Assembly (NCBI GenBank): GCA_964017195.1
Contig: OZ024900.1
Span: forward strand, 27,273,929 to 27,337,928
Direction of reading: 5' to 3'
Length of the DNA: 64,000 nucleotides
From: Siderastrea radians
Taxonomy: Eukaryota; Cnidaria; Anthozoa; Scleractinia; Rhizangiidae
Shown here piece by piece: positions 63,001-64,000 of this stretch (positions within the stretch are counted from its first letter, which is position 1; each line of letters begins with the position of its first letter). The notes below the pieces were generated by a model, which did no database searches, had not been told where the DNA came from, and saw only the letters and a program-made list of their open reading frames with translations. A program made the translations under genes and the position numbers.

Positions 63001-63776
63001 AGGGGCTGTCTATATAATAACAGCTGATAGCCTCTGTAGAAAGCCAATCAGATCGCATGCTCCCTTATATCCAGGGATTTAATATATAATAACAGCTGAT
63101 AACCCAATCAGAGCACATGCTGATGGGCTGTAAGTAGGGAGCCAATCAGAGCATGTGCTTGCTCATATCCAGAGGCTGTCTATGTTATAACAGCTGATAG
63201 TCTGTTAGTTGGTAGCCAATCAGAGTGTATGCTTCCTCAGGCCAAGGGCTGTCTATATGATATTACATACTACCAGTGGCCTTAAATATATTCCACAACT
63301 TTCTTTGGCCTAGCTTTTCAGTCACAAAAGCGGATCAAAGACGTTGTCTCATTGGGTTTTTTATTGATGCGATGAATGCATAGCTATGTGTTCCGGCTTG
63401 GTGTTTGGGAATTTCACAGCTTTGTTATCAACTACCCACCCAGGCTTGTTGTAGTGTTAACTAACATCAAAATAAATTTTGAAAAAAAAAAAAGATTCTG
63501 CCCACACAGCAGTGTTGTATCCTCACAAATGCAGCGATGAGATGGTGGCTGACACCGCTTTTTTAACGCTCGAATTTGATATTTCTTGTTTCAGGTAACA
63601 TCGTTGTCCATTTCTTTCTCCCTGATGTAAGAGAAGTTTATGAACTGGAAAAGCTGTGGACGCTAGGGCCCAAGTATGATGACCAATCAAAATCTATTCT
63701 TGACCGAGAGAGTTTTCTTCAAGCTGCTGAGCTGGGAACAAAAATGGATGATCATGGTGGTGTTGACAGTGAATAG
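51069..63776 (+). CDS. MALSU1: MALSU1 (mitochondrial RsfS/Iojap-family ribosome assembly factor)
   Basis: Three coding exons, 51069..51629, 57178..57268 and 63595..63776, with GT/AG borders and matching phases (834 nt, 277 residues). The first about 50 residues are Arg/Ser-rich without acidic runs, as in a mitochondrial targeting peptide ([18 protein letters not shown]). The RsfS domain spans about 136-262: [20 protein letters not shown], then [20 protein letters not shown], then [14 protein letters not shown]. RsfS-family proteins bind uL14 on the large subunit; the mitochondrial member acts in large-subunit assembly and prevents premature joining. The human protein ends similarly around YELEKLWTL. 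Introns are 5.5 and 6.3 kb, unusually repeat-loaded here. A YY1-like AAAATGGCGGAC precedes the start. Confidence 0.95.
51935..52555. repeat. Degenerate minisatellite, MALSU1 intron 1
   Basis: Recurring modules such as CATTTCTCCGTACGTTAG, CGTAAG-TATTAG and TATCTTCTCGAC follow each other at roughly 55-70 bp spacing with strong drift. No coding sense. Confidence 0.6.
52955..53163 (+). mobile_element. tRNA-derived SINE, second family, plus copy
   Basis: Begins GGGAGCAGGGATGGCGCAG (A-box-like), GGGTTTGACTCCC (B-box), then GTATGTGGGTTGAATTT, TTGTTGGTTCTTGTCC, GGTACTCCGGTTTTCTCC and AAACCAACATTTCCAAATTC. Same family as 46742..46941, opposite orientation, in MALSU1 intron 1. Confidence 0.85.
54621..54713. 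repeat. G-rich minisatellite, MALSU1 intron 1
   Basis: Six copies of a 14-16 bp unit GGGAGTAGAGGGGGY in tandem, preceded by further G-rich sequence from about 54541. The sense strand has many GGG runs and could form G-quadruplexes. Confidence 0.9.
54901..56823. other. MALSU1 intron 1, distal part
   Basis: No gene or clear repeat identified apart from a short ACCATG/GTCCATGG-rich patch at about 54950..54990. Confidence 0.45.
56824..57151. mobile_element. TTA-flanked MITE next to MALSU1 exon 2
   Basis: Ends GGCCTAGTTTATAAGTCG and, inverted, GCCTAGTTTATACGTCGCAG, each followed inward by TCGAATTTAATTCAGACG. Flanked by TTA (56821..56823 and 57152..57154). A 3-bp TTA target and long subterminal repeats of GAATTTAATTC suit a PIF/Harbinger-type MITE, 328 bp. 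Its right end is 26 bp from the splice acceptor of MALSU1 exon 2. Confidence 0.8.
57345..57545 (+). repeat. Dispersed repeat, copy B
   Basis: Plus-strand member of the repeat also found inverted at 17040..17240. Non-coding; about 75 bp downstream of MALSU1 exon 2. Confidence 0.8.
58560..58722. repeat. CCAAT/CAGCTG satellite, two units (repeated at 60400..60562)
   Basis: Units of about 75-85 bp with AGCCAATCAGA, a CTCATATCCAGG-like stretch, CTATATAATAA and CAGCTGATAGCCTGT. The same satellite forms a longer array at 62815..63260. Confidence 0.85.
58828..59020. repeat. GTTGT/GTTGC pentanucleotide array (repeated at 60664..60853)
   Basis: Tandem GTTGY pentamers, interrupted by short TCCRTT spacers. 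Translation gives Cys/Val-rich nonsense on one strand and Asn/Thr/Gln-rich on the other, so the long frames here are not genes. An inverted array is at 62640..62750. Confidence 0.93.
59572..61450. repeat. 1.86-kb tandem duplication in MALSU1 intron 2, unit 2
   Basis: Second unit, offset 1856 from unit 1. It carries an extra segment of about 40 bp near 60985..61030 and lacks a short T/A run of unit 1 near 58325. The minisatellite continues past the unit end to about 61640. Confidence 0.93.
61822..62295 (+). other. 157-codon open frame inside MALSU1 intron 2, unassigned
   Basis: An open frame from ATG to TAA lying between the minisatellite and the inverted GTTGY array. The translation has mixed composition ([19 protein letters not shown], then [19 protein letters not shown]) without a domain I know. 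It could be a fragment of a mobile-element gene or a chance frame in AT-rich DNA. No splice partner is evident. Confidence 0.25.
62640..62815 (-). repeat. Inverted copy of GTTGY array plus GTCGAGCTCGAC core
   Basis: The reverse complement reads GCAGCGTTTT, then AGTTTTTGGTCGAGCTCGAC, GTTACCTCGAC and the GTTGY array, the same order as 58726..59020. It is the only inverted copy; with the left copies it gives intron 2 a partly inverted-repeat architecture. Confidence 0.85.
62815..63260. repeat. CCAAT/CAGCTG satellite array, about six units
   Basis: Tandem units of about 62-80 bp: GAGCCAATCAGA, GCATGCTCCCTTATATCC, AGGGGCTGTCTATATAATAA, CAGCTGATAGCCTGTGAG. Some units are truncated. Same orientation as the two-unit blocks at 58560 and 60400. 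Confidence 0.92.
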
Positions 63777-64000
63777 AATGACAGTACTCTAAACCTGTTA
63801 ATTGACCTGAAACGAAGAGAGAGGGCTTACATACACAGTTTAAAACACCGCAAGAGGATAAGTTGGTTTTTATAATCAATAGTTCAAGAAAATGGGTGAA
63901 AAAGTACAACAAAAAGCTTCGAAGTAATTGATACATTTTCTGGGTTGATCTTCACATGAGCCGAACTAATAAATTAAGAACTCTTCTATCACACAAAACG
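63777..64000. other. MALSU1 3' flank
   Basis: 3' UTR and flank. AATAAA at 63968..63973 is a candidate poly(A) signal about 190 nt after the stop codon. Confidence 0.5.

Overview
The window looks like nuclear DNA of an anthozoan cnidarian (stony coral or sea anemone type). It has animal genes split by spliceosomal introns: an ANTP-class homeobox gene, DNAJC7, a UBE2E-family E2 enzyme and MALSU1. The rest is AT-rich and dense in tRNA-derived SINEs, short inverted-repeat DNA elements and a Penelope-like retroelement. The phylum is an inference from repeat style and gene content. No coding region looks bacterial, viral or organellar.

The dominant structure is a tandem segmental duplication. Copy 1 (1..16495) and copy 2 (21198..36886) align almost base for base. 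Each runs from homeobox exon 1 through intergenic DNA with a tRNA-derived SINE, then the 3' thirteen coding exons of DNAJC7, and stops inside a Penelope-like element (PLE) in DNAJC7 intron 3. The copies differ by scattered substitutions, microsatellite lengths, small indels and one 784-bp PIF/Harbinger-type insertion in copy 1 only. The junction is at 16495/16496. If it is real, the unit is about 20.4 kb. Only copy 2 has DNAJC7 exons 1-3 (38799..41300), so copy 1 is a 5'-truncated duplicate. Uncollapsed haplotypes in the assembly are a serious alternative explanation.

Layout: 1..216 homeobox exon 1 (minus, cut by the window edge); 5575..13297 partial DNAJC7 (minus); 13811..16495 PLE copy 1; 16496..19339 repeat-rich junction flank with a mariner/pogo-like element; 19340..21413 complete three-exon homeobox gene (minus); 25993..41300 complete 16-exon DNAJC7 (minus) carrying PLE copy 2, a TTAA-flanked MITE and, just 5' of the gene, a perfect 103-bp palindrome; 42826..48066 UBE2E (plus, six coding exons, divergent from DNAJC7); 48067..51068 repeat-filled spacer; 51069..63776 MALSU1 (plus, three exons, two repeat-packed introns).

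The genes are not a pathway. DNAJC7 is an HSP70/HSP90 co-chaperone, UBE2E a ubiquitin-conjugating enzyme, MALSU1 a mitochondrial ribosome assembly factor, and the homeobox protein a transcription factor. The most interesting signals are in the non-genic DNA: hammerhead-ribozyme motifs in the inverted terminal repeats of the PLE, a probable PLE-associated duplication breakpoint, several insertions with clear target-site duplications, and a composite satellite structure filling MALSU1 intron 2.
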